DNA from: Pseudomonas saliphila
GTDB lineage: Bacteria; Pseudomonadota; Gammaproteobacteria; Pseudomonadales; Pseudomonadaceae
Reading direction: 5' to 3'
DNA length: 64,000 bases
Assembly (NCBI RefSeq): GCF_008638345.1
Contig: NZ_VTVA01000007.1
Coordinates: 143,522-207,521 of the forward strand
Positions within the stretch are counted from its first letter, which is position 1; every line of letters begins with the position of its first letter. This document shows positions 9,160 through 19,523 of the stretch, piece by piece. Both the position numbers and the translations under genes were made by a program. Below the pieces are notes generated by a model. The model worked only from the letters and a program-made list of their open reading frames with translations, was not told the origin of the DNA and did not search any database.

Positions 9160-9525
9160 ATGGCTCGAATTCTAGTAGTAGATGATTCGCCAACTGAGCT
9201 ATACAAGCTTACTGGCATGCTTGAGAAAAATGGCTTCGAAGTACTCAAGGCCGAAAACGGCGCCGATGGTGTGGCACTTGCCCGCCAGGAGAAGCCTGAC
9301 GCGGTGTTGATGGATATCGTGATGCCTGGCCTGAATGGCTTTCAAGCTACCAGGCAACTGACCAAGGATGCCGAGACCGCACACATTCCGGTCATTATCG
9401 TCACGACCAAGGATCAGGAAACCGACAGAGTGTGGGGCAAGCGTCAGGGTGCAAAGGATTACCTGACCAAGCCCGTCGACGAAGCTACTCTGATCGATAC
9501 TCTCAAGTCAGTATTGGGCAACTAA
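9160..9525 (+). CDS. pilH: PilH, twitching-motility response regulator
   Basis: Second stand-alone CheY-like receiver (121 residues) of the Pil-Chp system, thought to act as phosphate sink and retraction-side regulator opposite PilG. It shows ARILVVDDSPTELYKL, the phospho-acceptor Asp52 in VLMDIVMPGLNG, VIIVTTKDQETD and the lysine of YLTKPVDEATL. A good ribosome binding site (GGGGGAG) precedes the ATG. No DNA-binding or other output domain follows the receiver. Confidence 0.97.
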   Translation: MARILVVDDSPTELYKLTGMLEKNGFEVLKAENGADGVALARQEKPDAVLMDIVMPGLNGFQATRQLTKDAETAHIPVIIVTTKDQETDRVWGKRQGAKDYLTKPVDEATLIDTLKSVLGN

Positions 9526-9578
9526 AAGCCGAGCGCACGCTCGTCTGATGCCGCGTTTGCAACCAGAACAGGGATGGC

Positions 9579-10115
9579 ATGGCAGATTCTACTCACCCTT
9601 TCGATGTCCTCCAGCAGCTCGTTGCGCAGTGCCGGCAACACGCTGCGGGTTTGCCTGCCCAGGAAGTGGTCAGCGAAACCTGGAGCGGAGTCGGTTTCCG
9701 ACTAGCGGGCCAGTCGATGGTCGCGGCTATGGGCGAAGTCGCAGAAATACTCCACGAACCGCGGTATACCGCATTACCCAGAGTGAAATCCTGGGTGCGT
9801 GGCGTGGCTAACGTCCGGGGCCGGCTATTACCGATCATCGATCTCAGTCGCTTCTTTGGCTCATCGATCAGCGTTCCGCGTAAACAGCGTCGGGTGCTGG
9901 TGCTGGATCGGGACGACGTGTTCGTAGGGTTACTGGTGGACGAGGTTCTCGGGATGCAGCACTTCCCGGTCAGCACCTTTACTTCAGAGGCACTGGATAC
10001 CGCCGAGGCATTCAAGCCTTATGTGGCCGGCGCCTATGTTCGTGAACAGGTTTCGCTGGTATTCAATTTCCGTGCATTGGCGCGCGATCAGACGTTCCTC
10101 GACGTAGCGATCTGA
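9579..10115 (+). CDS. pilI: PilI, CheW-like coupling protein
   Basis: CheW-domain adaptor (178 residues) that couples the chemoreceptor PilJ to the kinase ChpA. Family features are LPRVKSWVRGVANVRGRLLPIIDLSRFFG (about residues 66-94; only its ends are distinctive), RRVLVLDRDDVFVGLLVDEV and the C-terminal FNFRALARDQTFLDVAI. It lies between pilH and pilJ in the conserved operon order. Confidence 0.96.
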   Translation: MADSTHPFDVLQQLVAQCRQHAAGLPAQEVVSETWSGVGFRLAGQSMVAAMGEVAEILHEPRYTALPRVKSWVRGVANVRGRLLPIIDLSRFFGSSISVPRKQRRVLVLDRDDVFVGLLVDEVLGMQHFPVSTFTSEALDTAEAFKPYVAGAYVREQVSLVFNFRALARDQTFLDVAI

Positions 10116-10192
10116 CTTGGGGCGGCCGGTGTTCGCCGGTACGCAAGAGTTCAAGCTTCACATGAAAATGCCGTGGGCCAGGTAGGGGCCAA

Positions 10193-12232
10193 ATGATGAA
10201 AAAGCTCGATACAAACAAATTGTCCGCCATGCGTGGCAACCGAACTATCACCGGCTTGTTTGCCGTTCTGGTCGTTTCGTTGCTGCTGCTATTCGTCAAC
10301 TTCCTTTACCTGAATATTCAGAGTGCATACGACACTGAATATATCGGTCACTCCGGTGAACTGAGGGTGTTGTCCCAGCAGATTTCCAAGTCTGCAACCG
10401 AAGCGGCTACCGGTACGCCTGAAGCGTTCGGTCTGCTGGCCGCCGCTCGCGATGACTTCCAGGAGCGCTGGGATTACCTGTCCAAAGGCCGCGAAGAAAC
10501 CGGTCTGCCTGCTGCTCCCGCCGCGTTGCAGGAAGAGGTAACTCGGGTGCAGGACAACTGGGATCGTGTCCGCCAGAACGCCGATGCGATTCTGGCCAGT
10601 GAAGCTACAGTGCTCTCGCTGCATGAAGTGGCCGTCACCCTGGCCGATACCGTGCCGCAGCTGCAGGTCGAATACGAAGACATCGTAGACGTGCTGATCA
10701 CTGCAGGCGCGAGCCCCAGCCAGGTGTCGCTTGCCCAGCGTCAGTCGCTGCTCGCTGAACGTATTCTTGGTTCGGTAAACCGGGTGTTGTCCGGCGATGC
10801 CGATTCGGTACTGGCCGCTGACAGCTTTGGTCGGGATGCGAGCCTGTTCGGACGTGTGCTGAATGGCATGTTGCAGGGCGATGAGGACCTGGGCATTACG
10901 CAGGTTACTGATGAAGACGCCATCATGCGCCTGAACGATGTTGCGGACATGTTCAGCTATGTATCGGATTCGGTCGACGAGATCCTGTTGACCTCGCCGG
11001 AACTGTACCAGGTACGCATGGCCGCCAACGACATCTTTACCGACTCCCAGCTGCTGCTGGAGGACGCCTCGGCTTTGTCTGGCGGCTTTGAAGAGCGTAG
11101 CGACGCGCGTTGGACGAACACCCTGGTGGGCTACGCGCTTGCCCTTATCGCACTCGGTTGTATTTTCCTGATCGGTATCCAGATGACCCGCGAAACACGT
11201 GCGCGTCTGGCGGAAACCGCAGAGAAGAACGAGCGCAACCAGGCGGCCATTCTGCGTCTGCTCGATGAAATTGCCGACCTTGCCGACGGTGATCTGACTG
11301 CAGAAGCCACGGTAACCGAAGATTTCACCGGCGCCATCGCCGACTCGATCAACTTCTCGATCGATCAGCTGCGAGCATTGGTTGAGACCATCAACCATAC
11401 CGCCTTGCAGGTTGCGACAGCCGCGCAGAGCACCCAGGGCACGGCGATGCATCTGGCCGAAGCGTCCGAGCATCAGGCCCAGGAAATTGCTGGCGCCTCG
11501 GCGGCCGTGAACGAAATGGCCGTATCCATCGACCAAGTATCAGCCAACGCAGCGGAATCCTCTGCTGTAGCCGAGCGCTCGGTAGCCATTGCCAACAAAG
11601 GCAACGAAGTGGTGCAGAGCACCATTGTTGGCATGGATACCATCCGTGAGCAGATCCAGGACACCTCCAAGCGCATCAAGCGTCTGGGTGAGTCGTCCCA
11701 GGAGATTGGCGATATCGTAAGCCTGATCAACGACATCGCCGATCAGACCAACATTCTGGCCTTGAACGCCGCGATTCAGGCCTCCATGGCGGGTGATGCA
11801 GGTCGAGGCTTCGCGGTGGTCGCCGATGAGGTCCAGCGCCTGGCTGAACGGTCATCCGGTGCCACCAAGCAGATTGAAGCCCTGGTGAAGACGATTCAGA
11901 CCGATACCAACGAAGCGGTCATCTCCATGGAGCAGACAACTGCGGAGGTTGTCCACGGAGCACGACTGGCGCAGGACGCGGGAGTTGCCCTCGAGGAAAT
12001 CGAGAAGGTATCTACCAGTCTTGCTGCGCTGATTCAGAACATCTCCAACGCTGCCCGCCAGCAGGCTTCGTCCGCCGGCCACATCTCCAATACCATGAAC
12101 GTGATTCAGGAGATCACCTCGCAGACATCCGCCGGTACGACCACTACCGCACGGAGCATTGGCGAGCTGGCCAAGCTGGCCGAAAGCATGCGTCAGTCCG
12201 TCGACGGTTTCACTCTGCCACAGAAAGGCTGA
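10193..12232 (+). CDS. pilJ: PilJ, type IV pilus methyl-accepting chemoreceptor
   Basis: Inner-membrane chemoreceptor of the Pil-Chp array, reported in P. aeruginosa to sense pilin and surface contact. The 679-residue protein has an N-terminal transmembrane helix (about residues 23-44), a long periplasmic part with two PilJ-type helical sensor repeats (for example [18 protein letters not shown] and [20 protein letters not shown]), a second membrane helix near residues 309-331, a HAMP-like linker and the cytoplasmic signalling domain. The hairpin tip reads [20 protein letters not shown], with Gln-Ala-Ser-Met instead of the common Glu-Ala-Ala-Arg, as in other PilJ proteins. Start may be this ATG or the adjacent one at 10196. 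Confidence 0.96.
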   Translation: MMKKLDTNKLSAMRGNRTITGLFAVLVVSLLLLFVNFLYLNIQSAYDTEYIGHSGELRVLSQQISKSATEAATGTPEAFGLLAAARDDFQERWDYLSKGREETGLPAAPAALQEEVTRVQDNWDRVRQNADAILASEATVLSLHEVAVTLADTVPQLQVEYEDIVDVLITAGASPSQVSLAQRQSLLAERILGSVNRVLSGDADSVLAADSFGRDASLFGRVLNGMLQGDEDLGITQVTDEDAIMRLNDVADMFSYVSDSVDEILLTSPELYQVRMAANDIFTDSQLLLEDASALSGGFEERSDARWTNTLVGYALALIALGCIFLIGIQMTRETRARLAETAEKNERNQAAILRLLDEIADLADGDLTAEATVTEDFTGAIADSINFSIDQLRALVETINHTALQVATAAQSTQGTAMHLAEASEHQAQEIAGASAAVNEMAVSIDQVSANAAESSAVAERSVAIANKGNEVVQSTIVGMDTIREQIQDTSKRIKRLGESSQEIGDIVSLINDIADQTNILALNAAIQASMAGDAGRGFAVVADEVQRLAERSSGATKQIEALVKTIQTDTNEAVISMEQTTAEVVHGARLAQDAGVALEEIEKVSTSLAALIQNISNAARQQASSAGHISNTMNVIQEITSQTSAGTTTTARSIGELAKLAESMRQSVDGFTLPQKG

Positions 12233-12239
12233 CCGGTAC

Positions 12240-12257
12240 GCGGGGGCTCCGGCCCCC
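12240..12257 (+). other. GC hairpin between pilJ and pilK
   Basis: CGGGGGC and its near-complement GCCCCCG lie 3-4 nt apart just after the pilJ stop codon, and could form a stable stem-loop in the operon mRNA. No U-tract follows, so it is not a normal terminator. It may slow or stabilise the transcript and reduce expression of pilK and later genes relative to pilG-pilJ; that role is inference. Confidence 0.4.
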
Positions 12258-12285
12258 GGTATCCGGCTAACGCGAGGGGCTCACG

Positions 12286-13167
12286 GTGAAAGCGTCGAAC
12301 TGGTCATTGCAGCATTTGCCGGACATGGACGATACACAGTTCCGTCAGTGGCAGGCCTTGCTTGAATCGCGTACTGGTGTCTGTGTGGGCGATCAGCGCA
12401 GATTGTTTTTGCAGACCAGTTTGTGTGCACGGATGCGCGAGAAACACATGACCGACTATCAGACCTACTACGAGCATGTCACTCAAGGACCAATAGGCGC
12501 TATTGAATGGTCGGCGTTGCTGGACAACGTGACGGTTCGCGAAACCAGCTTCATGCGCCACAGACCGTCATTCGACTGCGTAGCACGGCATCTGCATCAA
12601 CGCTTGGCCAGTGTCCCCGTGCAGCGACCATTGCATCTCTGGAGTGTTGGTTGCGCTAGCGGTGAAGAAGCCTATTCACTTGCCATCACCACCGCCCAGT
12701 GCCTGCGTTCCGCTGGCCTGAGCGAGGATGGCTTTGGTATCTGGGCGAGTGACATCAGCCCCAAGGCGCTCGCACAGGGGCGTGGCGCCCAGTATTCCAC
12801 TTCCCGGTTGGGAGGTCTGACGCAGACAGAACGATCTACCTGGTTTAGCGCTCTCAGGGACGGACGGCATGAAGTCATGCCGGCGCTGCGCGACAGGGTT
12901 TGCTTTACCCGCCTGAATATTCTCGAACTGGCCCAGGCCCCGATACGGGATCTGGATATCATTTTCTGCCAGAACCTTCTCATCTATTTCCGTCGTTGGC
13001 GTCGTCGCGACTTGCTCAACCTGCTGGCCAGCCGATTGGCGCCGGGCGGCATGTTGGTCATCGGTTTAGGTGAGATTGTGGACTGGAAAAATCCCTTGCT
13101 CGAGCGCGTACCCGATGATCGGGTGCAGGCCTATGTGCGACGGGAAAGCAACGGAAGTCTGGAGTGA
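12286..13167 (+). CDS. pilK: PilK, CheR-type receptor methyltransferase
   Basis: S-adenosylmethionine-dependent glutamate O-methyltransferase expected to methylate PilJ. The 293-residue protein has an N-terminal CheR helical domain (LESRTGVCVGDQRRLFLQTS) and a Rossmann methyltransferase domain with LWSVGCASGEEAYSLAI (about residues 118-134) and the CheR signature IIFCQNLLIYF. The start is a GTG preceded by GAGGGG. Its stop codon overlaps the upstream edge of chpA, so the two are probably translationally coupled. Confidence 0.95.
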   Translation: MKASNWSLQHLPDMDDTQFRQWQALLESRTGVCVGDQRRLFLQTSLCARMREKHMTDYQTYYEHVTQGPIGAIEWSALLDNVTVRETSFMRHRPSFDCVARHLHQRLASVPVQRPLHLWSVGCASGEEAYSLAITTAQCLRSAGLSEDGFGIWASDISPKALAQGRGAQYSTSRLGGLTQTERSTWFSALRDGRHEVMPALRDRVCFTRLNILELAQAPIRDLDIIFCQNLLIYFRRWRRRDLLNLLASRLAPGGMLVIGLGEIVDWKNPLLERVPDDRVQAYVRRESNGSLE

Positions 13168-13169
13168 AT

Positions 13170-16100
13170 ATGGGTGATCGGCATGATTATGTCGCCCTCG
13201 ACTGGGTCAAAGGCGAAATTTCCGAGACATTGGGCCAGGCGCGACAGGCTCTGGAAGCTTTTGTAGAAAACCCCGAGGACTCAACACGTCTGCGTTTTTG
13301 CCTGACCTATATTCATCAGGTTCACGGCACGTTGCAGATGGTGGAGTTTTATGGCGCTGCGTTGCTGGCTGAAGAAATGGAGCAGCTGGCGCAATCCTTG
13401 ATGCACGGCACTGCAAACCGTGAAGGGGAGGCGCTGGAAGTCCTGATGCAATCGATTCTGCAGATGCCCGCATACCTTGACCGGGTGCAGAGTGGGCGTC
13501 GGGACTTGCCATTGGTGCTGTTGCCGCTGCTTAACGATATGCGCTCGGCCCGCGGCGAAAAGCTGTTATCCGAAAACGCGCTCTTCAGTCCGGATCTGGG
13601 GGAGCAGGGCGGTATCGACATGTCGCCGTCCCCCGAGTTTGCCGATGAGCTGATCGTGATGCGCCTGCGCAGACTGCGTCAGGCTATGCAGACCGCTCAG
13701 GCCGGGATTATTCGGGAACAGAACGTAGCCGCCAATAGCCATCAGCTGGGCAGAGTCTTTGCGCGCCTGGAATCGCTTTTCAAGGGCGCTCCCTTTGGCG
13801 ACCTGTGGACCATTTTCGCAGGTGTGGCCGAAGGCCTTGAGCTGGGCACCATCGAGACCGGTACCGCGATTCGCAATCTGTTGCGTGAGGGTGATCGTGA
13901 GCTTCGCAAGCTGGTGGAGAAAGGCATTGCCGCGCGCGGCGAGACCCCTCCTCCGGAACTGCAGCGCAATCTGTTGTTCTATGTCGCCAAGAGCCTGGGC
14001 AGCAGCCCAAGGCTGGATGCGCTCAAGGACCGTTACCAGCTGCGGACCCTGTGGACCCAGGCCGAACGTGATGCGCAGTCATCGGGCAGCCGATTGGTGG
14101 GCCCTGATCGCAGTGCGATGCAGTCAGTGGTGGTGGCGCTGGGCGAAGAGCTGCTGCAGGTCAAGGAGCGTCTGGACCTGTTCGTACGCAGCGATCGTTC
14201 CGAACTGGCCAATCTCAAGGCCTTGCTGCCGACCCTGAAGCAGATTGCCGATACGCTGGCGATGCTGGGTCTGGGTCAGCCCCGTCGTGTGTTGCAGGAA
14301 CAGATTGTGCGGCTGGAACAGCTCGCAACCGGCGAAGCCGAGGCCAATGATGCTGCCTTGATGGACATCGCTGGCGGACTGTTATTCGTTGAAGCCAGCC
14401 TGCAGGGTGTATCAGGGCAGGAGCGCGAAGAACCCGCTGAAACAGAAGGCGAATCGGATTCCAGCCGCGCGCCGGTGAACCAGGATATGACCCAGGTGCA
14501 TCAGCAGGTGGTTCAGGAAGCACGTAACGCACTGGAGCACACCCGCGATGCGATCAACGCTTTTATCGCCCATCAATGGAATCATGATCAGCTCCAGCCG
14601 GTTGACGAATGTCTGAATAGCGTGCGTGGCGGCATGGAGATGCTGGGATTGCAGCGCGCCGCCAATACGCTGGGTGCCTGCCGCTTGTATGTCACCGAGC
14701 AGCTCATCGCCACGCAGGCCATTCCCGAGTGGGAGGCGCTCGATGCCTTGGCCGACGTGATCACCAGTATTGATTATTACCTTGAGCGATTGGCAGAAGA
14801 CGATAGCGACCGCGGCGACAGTATCCTCGCGGTAGCCGAAGAACGACTGGCAGTTCTGCACTACGATCCAGCAAGCATTGGCCGGCGCAAGGCCGAAGCC
14901 GAGATGCAGCCGACCCAAGAGACGCCTGCGCAGACCCCCGCGGTTGAAGCACTGGTTGAAGCGCCTGAGGACGTTGAAGAGCTGGATACCGAGCTGGTCG
15001 AGATTTTCATCGAAGAAGCCGGTGAAGTGTTGGAGGCCCTGGCCGAGTTCACTCCGATCTGGGAGGCCGAGCCGGAGAATCACAAGGCGCGTGCCGAAGT
15101 GCGGCGCTCCTTCCACACCCTCAAGGGCAGCGGTCGGATGGTGCGGGCCGGGGTGCTGGCGGAGTTGTCCTGGTCGGTAGAAAACATGCTCAACAAGGTG
15201 ATAGAGCATAGCGTCGAACTGACGCCGTCGGTGTTCGCTGTCATCAATGCCGTCCGCGAATTCATGCCGCGTCTGGTGGATGACTTTGCTGCCAATACCC
15301 AGCAGCAGCTGCCTGAAGTCATCAGGTTGACGGCGCAGGCCGACGCGCTAGCCAAAGGCCTTGCACTGCCCGAGGATGAGCTTGAGCCAGCGCCGCTGGT
15401 AAACGCAACAACAGAGCTGAACGACATCGAGCGCGCCGAAGACACGGCTGATGTTGATGACGCGTTGTCAGAAAGCGAGCAGTCAGAGCTTGAGCCGGAC
15501 CAGCATGAACACACCCTTGAGGGGATTTCCGATTCCGGCGAGGTTGAACACCTGGAAGAGGAGTGGGTCAGTGAACAGCTAGGCTCCGAGCCGCTGATCG
15601 CTGCTGACGACGTCGATGTTCCGTCGCCGGCAGACGAAGGCATGGCGGATGACGAACAGGCTCATCCTCTGGAAGCGGTTGACCAGGCTGAGACGCTGCA
15701 GACGGCGTTTGACCCGACTGCCCAGAACTCTCCCATTGATGCCGATGCGCTGCCAGCAGCCGAAGCAACTGAAGCCGAAGCGTTAGCCGACACCACGTCC
15801 GGTATGGATCCGTTGTTGCTGGAGATTTTCAATAACGAAACCCGAGTTCACATAGAGGAACTGCGCCGGTTCATCGCACTCTGTGACGAGTCCGTGCCGC
15901 AGCCGATTAGCGATGCCTTGCAGCGTGCGTTGCATACCCTGAAGGGTAGTGCGCACATGGCCGGCATCCAGCCGATCGCCAGGCTCGTTACCCCGCTGGA
16001 AAAACTGGCGAAGGACTTCAAAGGCAATCTGATCCACGCGGATGCTGCCGTGGCAGCGCTGTTGGGTGAAGCCGTCGATATGATCGAGACCGGTTTGAAG

Positions 16101-19100
16101 CAGCTGCCGTCGGATCCGGAGCGCGCTATCGAAGGGTCCGAGAGCTTCCTGGAACGGGTTCGAGCGTTGCACGCCGAAGGGCTCAGTCAGCTCGAAAGCC
16201 GTCGCTCGGATGCCGAAGACAGCCGTGACAACGAAGCGGGGCTGCTATCGATTTTCCTCACCGAGGGCATTGAGCTGTTGCTGGACGCAGCGGAAGCACT
16301 GCAGGCCTGGCGTCGTGGCGAAGGGGAGATCGACGGATACGGTCTGGTTCGCAGCCTGAGAGAGCTGGGCGAGGTCGCCGGCGATGTCGAACTGAATGCA
16401 CTGGAAACCTTGTGCCAGCGGCTGGAAGAAGTGCATGAAGCTATTCTCGATGGCCGCTTGCAGCTCGATGATGGGGTCGCACTGGCGCTCGAGGCCGCGC
16501 ATGACCGCTTGATTGTAATGATGGATCAGGTGGCGTCCCATCAATTCGTGGTACCTGCCGAGAGCGAGTTGAACGCGCTGCAAGCACTGTTTGTGGATGA
16601 GCGCTCGCCGGCAGCCATCGCCTCGCCGATTGAAGCAGACACCACCCCGGCGGCCGACCCACTGTCGGAAATGGTTTCCCAGGAACTGCCTGACGAAACG
16701 CCGCCGGGTATGTGGCATCCACGCGAAGCGGTCACGGATCACGAACTGGTCGATATCTTTCTGGAAGAGGCGCAGGAGATCGTCGAAAGTTCAGGCGAGA
16801 GCCTGCGTACCTGGCTTGACGATACGGGCAATAACATCGCGGTTGAAGCCCTGCAACGTGACCTGCATACCCTGAAAGGCGGCGCACGTATGGCCGAGAT
16901 ACGTCCGGTCGGCGATCTCGCGCATGAACTGGAGTTCCTCTACGAAGGGATTTGTGAATTCCGCTACCAACCCAGTGAGCATCTTGCCGCATTGCTGCAT
17001 GCCTGCCACGACAGTCTCGCGGATATGGTCGAAGGCGTTGTGGCTGGGCGCCCGATCAGTGATGGATCGGGTTTGATTGGTGCCATACGCACCTACCGCG
17101 CGCATCCGGATCAACCGGTCGAATTGCCGTCTCGCGATACCGCGGCACAGTCCGAATTCAATGTGCAGGCGTCGGGCTTGCCCGCCGCTGTGTCGCCATC
17201 GGCATTCTCCCAGCCCATGCAGGGCATGCTCGCGATGTTCCTCGAGGAAGCGCGTGAGTTGCTCGAGCCCTGTGCGGCCTTGTTACAGCGCAAGGATGAG
17301 GACCCCAGCGCGGCTCACGATCTGTTGCATCGCGTGCAGACGCTGAAAGGCAGTGCCCGACTCGCCAACCAGCATGATCTGGCCGAACAGGCGAAATTGC
17401 TGGAAACCGCGCTACACGAAAGCGAACCCGACCAACTGGAACTGTTGGGACGTTCGCTGAACGAGCTGCAGGGCGCTATCGAAATGCTTGCCTCGGGTCA
17501 GGAATTGTCGGCGATCGACTGGTCTTTGACTGCGCACAGCCAACCCGGCAGCGTGACCTCCTCCAGCAAGACCACGGAAACGCCGCGCGTCATCGATTCC
17601 GGAAAAACTTTGGCGGACGTCAAGGCGATCCTACAGCAGGCGATGGAAGCCGGAGACGAGCGCCGCACGAGCAGCCGCAACGGCGCGCAGGAAACCGTCA
17701 AGGTGCCTGCCGGACTGCTCGAGGATCTGGTGAACCTGGCAGGTGAGACCTCTATCTTCCGTGGCCGAATCGAGCAGCAGGTTACTGATCTGAGCCATAC
17801 GCTGCTGGATGTGGAAAGTACTATCGATCGGGTGCGCGACCAGTTGCGCCGGTTGGATATGGAAACCCAGGCACAGATTCTTTCGCGACATCAGGAAGAG
17901 ATCGAACAAGCCTATGAGGAATTCGATCCGCTGGAAATGGACCGTTATTCCCAGCTGCAGCAGTTGTCACGTTCGCTGTTCGAATCGGCATCGGACTTGC
18001 TCGACCTGAAGGAAACCCTCGCGTCCAAGAGCCGCGATGCGGAAACCCTGTTGATTCAGCAGGCGCGGGTGAATACCGAATTGCAGGAAGGGTTGATGCG
18101 TACCCGCATGGTGCCGTTCGATCGGCTGCTGCCGCGGATGCGCAGGGTCGTCAGACAGGTCGCTGGCGAATTGGGTAAACAGGTGGAACTGGTGGTCGGT
18201 AACGCTGAAGGGGAAATGGACCGCAGCGTGCTGGAGCGCATGATCGGCCCCCTGGAACATATGCTGCGCAATGCGGTAGATCACGGGATCGAGATGCCAG
18301 CGGGTCGGGACGCTGCCGGCAAGCCGGAAGAAGGTCGCATTACCCTGGATTTGCGCCGTGAAGGCAGTGAAATTGTGTTGCAACTGGCCGATGACGGTCG
18401 CGGCATCAACCTCGATGCGGTACGCCGCAAGGCGATCGAGCGAGGCCTGCTGGACTCCGATGTCGAGCTCTCGGATGACGAAATCCTGCAGCTGATTCTC
18501 GAGGCAGGCTTCTCCACCGCGGACAAGATTACCCAGATATCGGGTCGCGGCGTCGGGATGGATGTCGTCAATGCTGAGGTCAAGCAGCTCGGTGGCAGCA
18601 TGTCGCTGGTCAACGAGCCGGGCCAGGGCACGGCATTTACCATCCGCCTGCCATTCACGGTTTCTGTGAACCGCGCACTGATGGTGTATTCAGGTGATGA
18701 CCTGTTTGCCATTCCGCTGAATACCATTGAAGGTATTGTCCGTGTTTCGGGTTACGAGCTGGAGGCCTATTACGCTCCGGATGCGCCGCCCTTCGAATAC
18801 GCTGGCAAGCCCTATGACCTGCGTTACCTCGGTGAATTATTGGTCACCGGCCAGCAGCCCCGGCTGACCGGTCATTCACTGCCGCTGCCGGTGATTCTGG
18901 TACGCGGTGCCGAGCACAGCATGGCCGTTCAGGTGGACGCGCTGGCTGGCTCGCGGGAAATCGTGGTGAAGAGTCTTGGCAAGCAGTTTGCCGTGGTGCC
19001 GGGTATCTCGGGTGCCACCATCCTCGGTGATGGACGGGTCGTGGTGATCCTCGATCTGTTAGCAGTCATTCGCGCCCAGCAGGCCTTGCATTCCCAGCAA

Positions 19101-19523
19101 CGCTTGGCCGCAGAGCGTGCTCAGGCCCTCGCTGCGCCGGTGGATGAGCGTTCGACGCTGGTCATGGTGGTGGATGATTCGATTACCGTTCGCAAGGTCA
19201 CGACGCGCTTGCTTGAACGTCACGGTATGGAGGTGGTTACGGCCAAGGACGGGGTAGAAGCGATTGCCATGCTGCAGGATATCCAGCCGGACATCATGCT
19301 GCTGGACATCGAGATGCCGCGTATGGATGGCTTCGAAGTGGCCACACTGGTGCGTCACGATGAGCGGCTGCAGGATCTGCCAATTATCATGATCACTTCC
19401 CGGACCGGTGAAAAACACCGTGAGCGGGCGCGGTCTATCGGCGTCAATAATTACCTCGGCAAGCCCTACCAGGAAACCGAGCTGCTTGAGGCAATAGGCA
19501 AGCTGGTTACCATTCGTGAATGA
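13170..19523 (+). CDS. chpA: ChpA, multi-phosphotransfer CheA-type hybrid kinase
   Basis: Central histidine kinase of the Pil-Chp pathway, passing phosphate to PilG and PilH. The 2117-residue protein starts at an ATG preceded by GGAG at 5 nt, two codons after an in-frame GTG. P1-like helical segments occur at about residues 49-55 (HQVHGTL), 483 (non-His), 649 (FHTLKGSG), 922 (LHTLKGSA), 1061 (non-His), 1233 (LHTLKGGA) and 1390 (QTLKGSA). The kinase core follows: dimerisation helices, LMRTRMVPFDRLLPRM, N-box LRNAVDHGIE, ADDGRGINLDAV and ISGRGVGMDVVN. A CheW-like domain and a C-terminal receiver (VMVVDDSITVRK; DIMLLDIEMPRMDG; NNYLGKPY) end the protein. It is about 350 residues shorter than the P. 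aeruginosa protein as I remember it. It overlaps chpB by 8 nt. Confidence 0.97.
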   Translation: MGDRHDYVALDWVKGEISETLGQARQALEAFVENPEDSTRLRFCLTYIHQVHGTLQMVEFYGAALLAEEMEQLAQSLMHGTANREGEALEVLMQSILQMPAYLDRVQSGRRDLPLVLLPLLNDMRSARGEKLLSENALFSPDLGEQGGIDMSPSPEFADELIVMRLRRLRQAMQTAQAGIIREQNVAANSHQLGRVFARLESLFKGAPFGDLWTIFAGVAEGLELGTIETGTAIRNLLREGDRELRKLVEKGIAARGETPPPELQRNLLFYVAKSLGSSPRLDALKDRYQLRTLWTQAERDAQSSGSRLVGPDRSAMQSVVVALGEELLQVKERLDLFVRSDRSELANLKALLPTLKQIADTLAMLGLGQPRRVLQEQIVRLEQLATGEAEANDAALMDIAGGLLFVEASLQGVSGQEREEPAETEGESDSSRAPVNQDMTQVHQQVVQEARNALEHTRDAINAFIAHQWNHDQLQPVDECLNSVRGGMEMLGLQRAANTLGACRLYVTEQLIATQAIPEWEALDALADVITSIDYYLERLAEDDSDRGDSILAVAEERLAVLHYDPASIGRRKAEAEMQPTQETPAQTPAVEALVEAPEDVEELDTELVEIFIEEAGEVLEALAEFTPIWEAEPENHKARAEVRRSFHTLKGSGRMVRAGVLAELSWSVENMLNKVIEHSVELTPSVFAVINAVREFMPRLVDDFAANTQQQLPEVIRLTAQADALAKGLALPEDELEPAPLVNATTELNDIERAEDTADVDDALSESEQSELEPDQHEHTLEGISDSGEVEHLEEEWVSEQLGSEPLIAADDVDVPSPADEGMADDEQAHPLEAVDQAETLQTAFDPTAQNSPIDADALPAAEATEAEALADTTSGMDPLLLEIFNNETRVHIEELRRFIALCDESVPQPISDALQRALHTLKGSAHMAGIQPIARLVTPLEKLAKDFKGNLIHADAAVAALLGEAVDMIETGLKQLPSDPERAIEGSESFLERVRALHAEGLSQLESRRSDAEDSRDNEAGLLSIFLTEGIELLLDAAEALQAWRRGEGEIDGYGLVRSLRELGEVAGDVELNALETLCQRLEEVHEAILDGRLQLDDGVALALEAAHDRLIVMMDQVASHQFVVPAESELNALQALFVDERSPAAIASPIEADTTPAADPLSEMVSQELPDETPPGMWHPREAVTDHELVDIFLEEAQEIVESSGESLRTWLDDTGNNIAVEALQRDLHTLKGGARMAEIRPVGDLAHELEFLYEGICEFRYQPSEHLAALLHACHDSLADMVEGVVAGRPISDGSGLIGAIRTYRAHPDQPVELPSRDTAAQSEFNVQASGLPAAVSPSAFSQPMQGMLAMFLEEARELLEPCAALLQRKDEDPSAAHDLLHRVQTLKGSARLANQHDLAEQAKLLETALHESEPDQLELLGRSLNELQGAIEMLASGQELSAIDWSLTAHSQPGSVTSSSKTTETPRVIDSGKTLADVKAILQQAMEAGDERRTSSRNGAQETVKVPAGLLEDLVNLAGETSIFRGRIEQQVTDLSHTLLDVESTIDRVRDQLRRLDMETQAQILSRHQEEIEQAYEEFDPLEMDRYSQLQQLSRSLFESASDLLDLKETLASKSRDAETLLIQQARVNTELQEGLMRTRMVPFDRLLPRMRRVVRQVAGELGKQVELVVGNAEGEMDRSVLERMIGPLEHMLRNAVDHGIEMPAGRDAAGKPEEGRITLDLRREGSEIVLQLADDGRGINLDAVRRKAIERGLLDSDVELSDDEILQLILEAGFSTADKITQISGRGVGMDVVNAEVKQLGGSMSLVNEPGQGTAFTIRLPFTVSVNRALMVYSGDDLFAIPLNTIEGIVRVSGYELEAYYAPDAPPFEYAGKPYDLRYLGELLVTGQQPRLTGHSLPLPVILVRGAEHSMAVQVDALAGSREIVVKSLGKQFAVVPGISGATILGDGRVVVILDLLAVIRAQQALHSQQRLAAERAQALAAPVDERSTLVMVVDDSITVRKVTTRLLERHGMEVVTAKDGVEAIAMLQDIQPDIMLLDIEMPRMDGFEVATLVRHDERLQDLPIIMITSRTGEKHRERARSIGVNNYLGKPYQETELLEAIGKLVTIRE

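Noticed and set aside
10289..11536. 415-codon reverse-strand open frame opposite pilJ
   Set aside because: It has no recognisable motif and is explained by codon bias of the real gene on the other strand.
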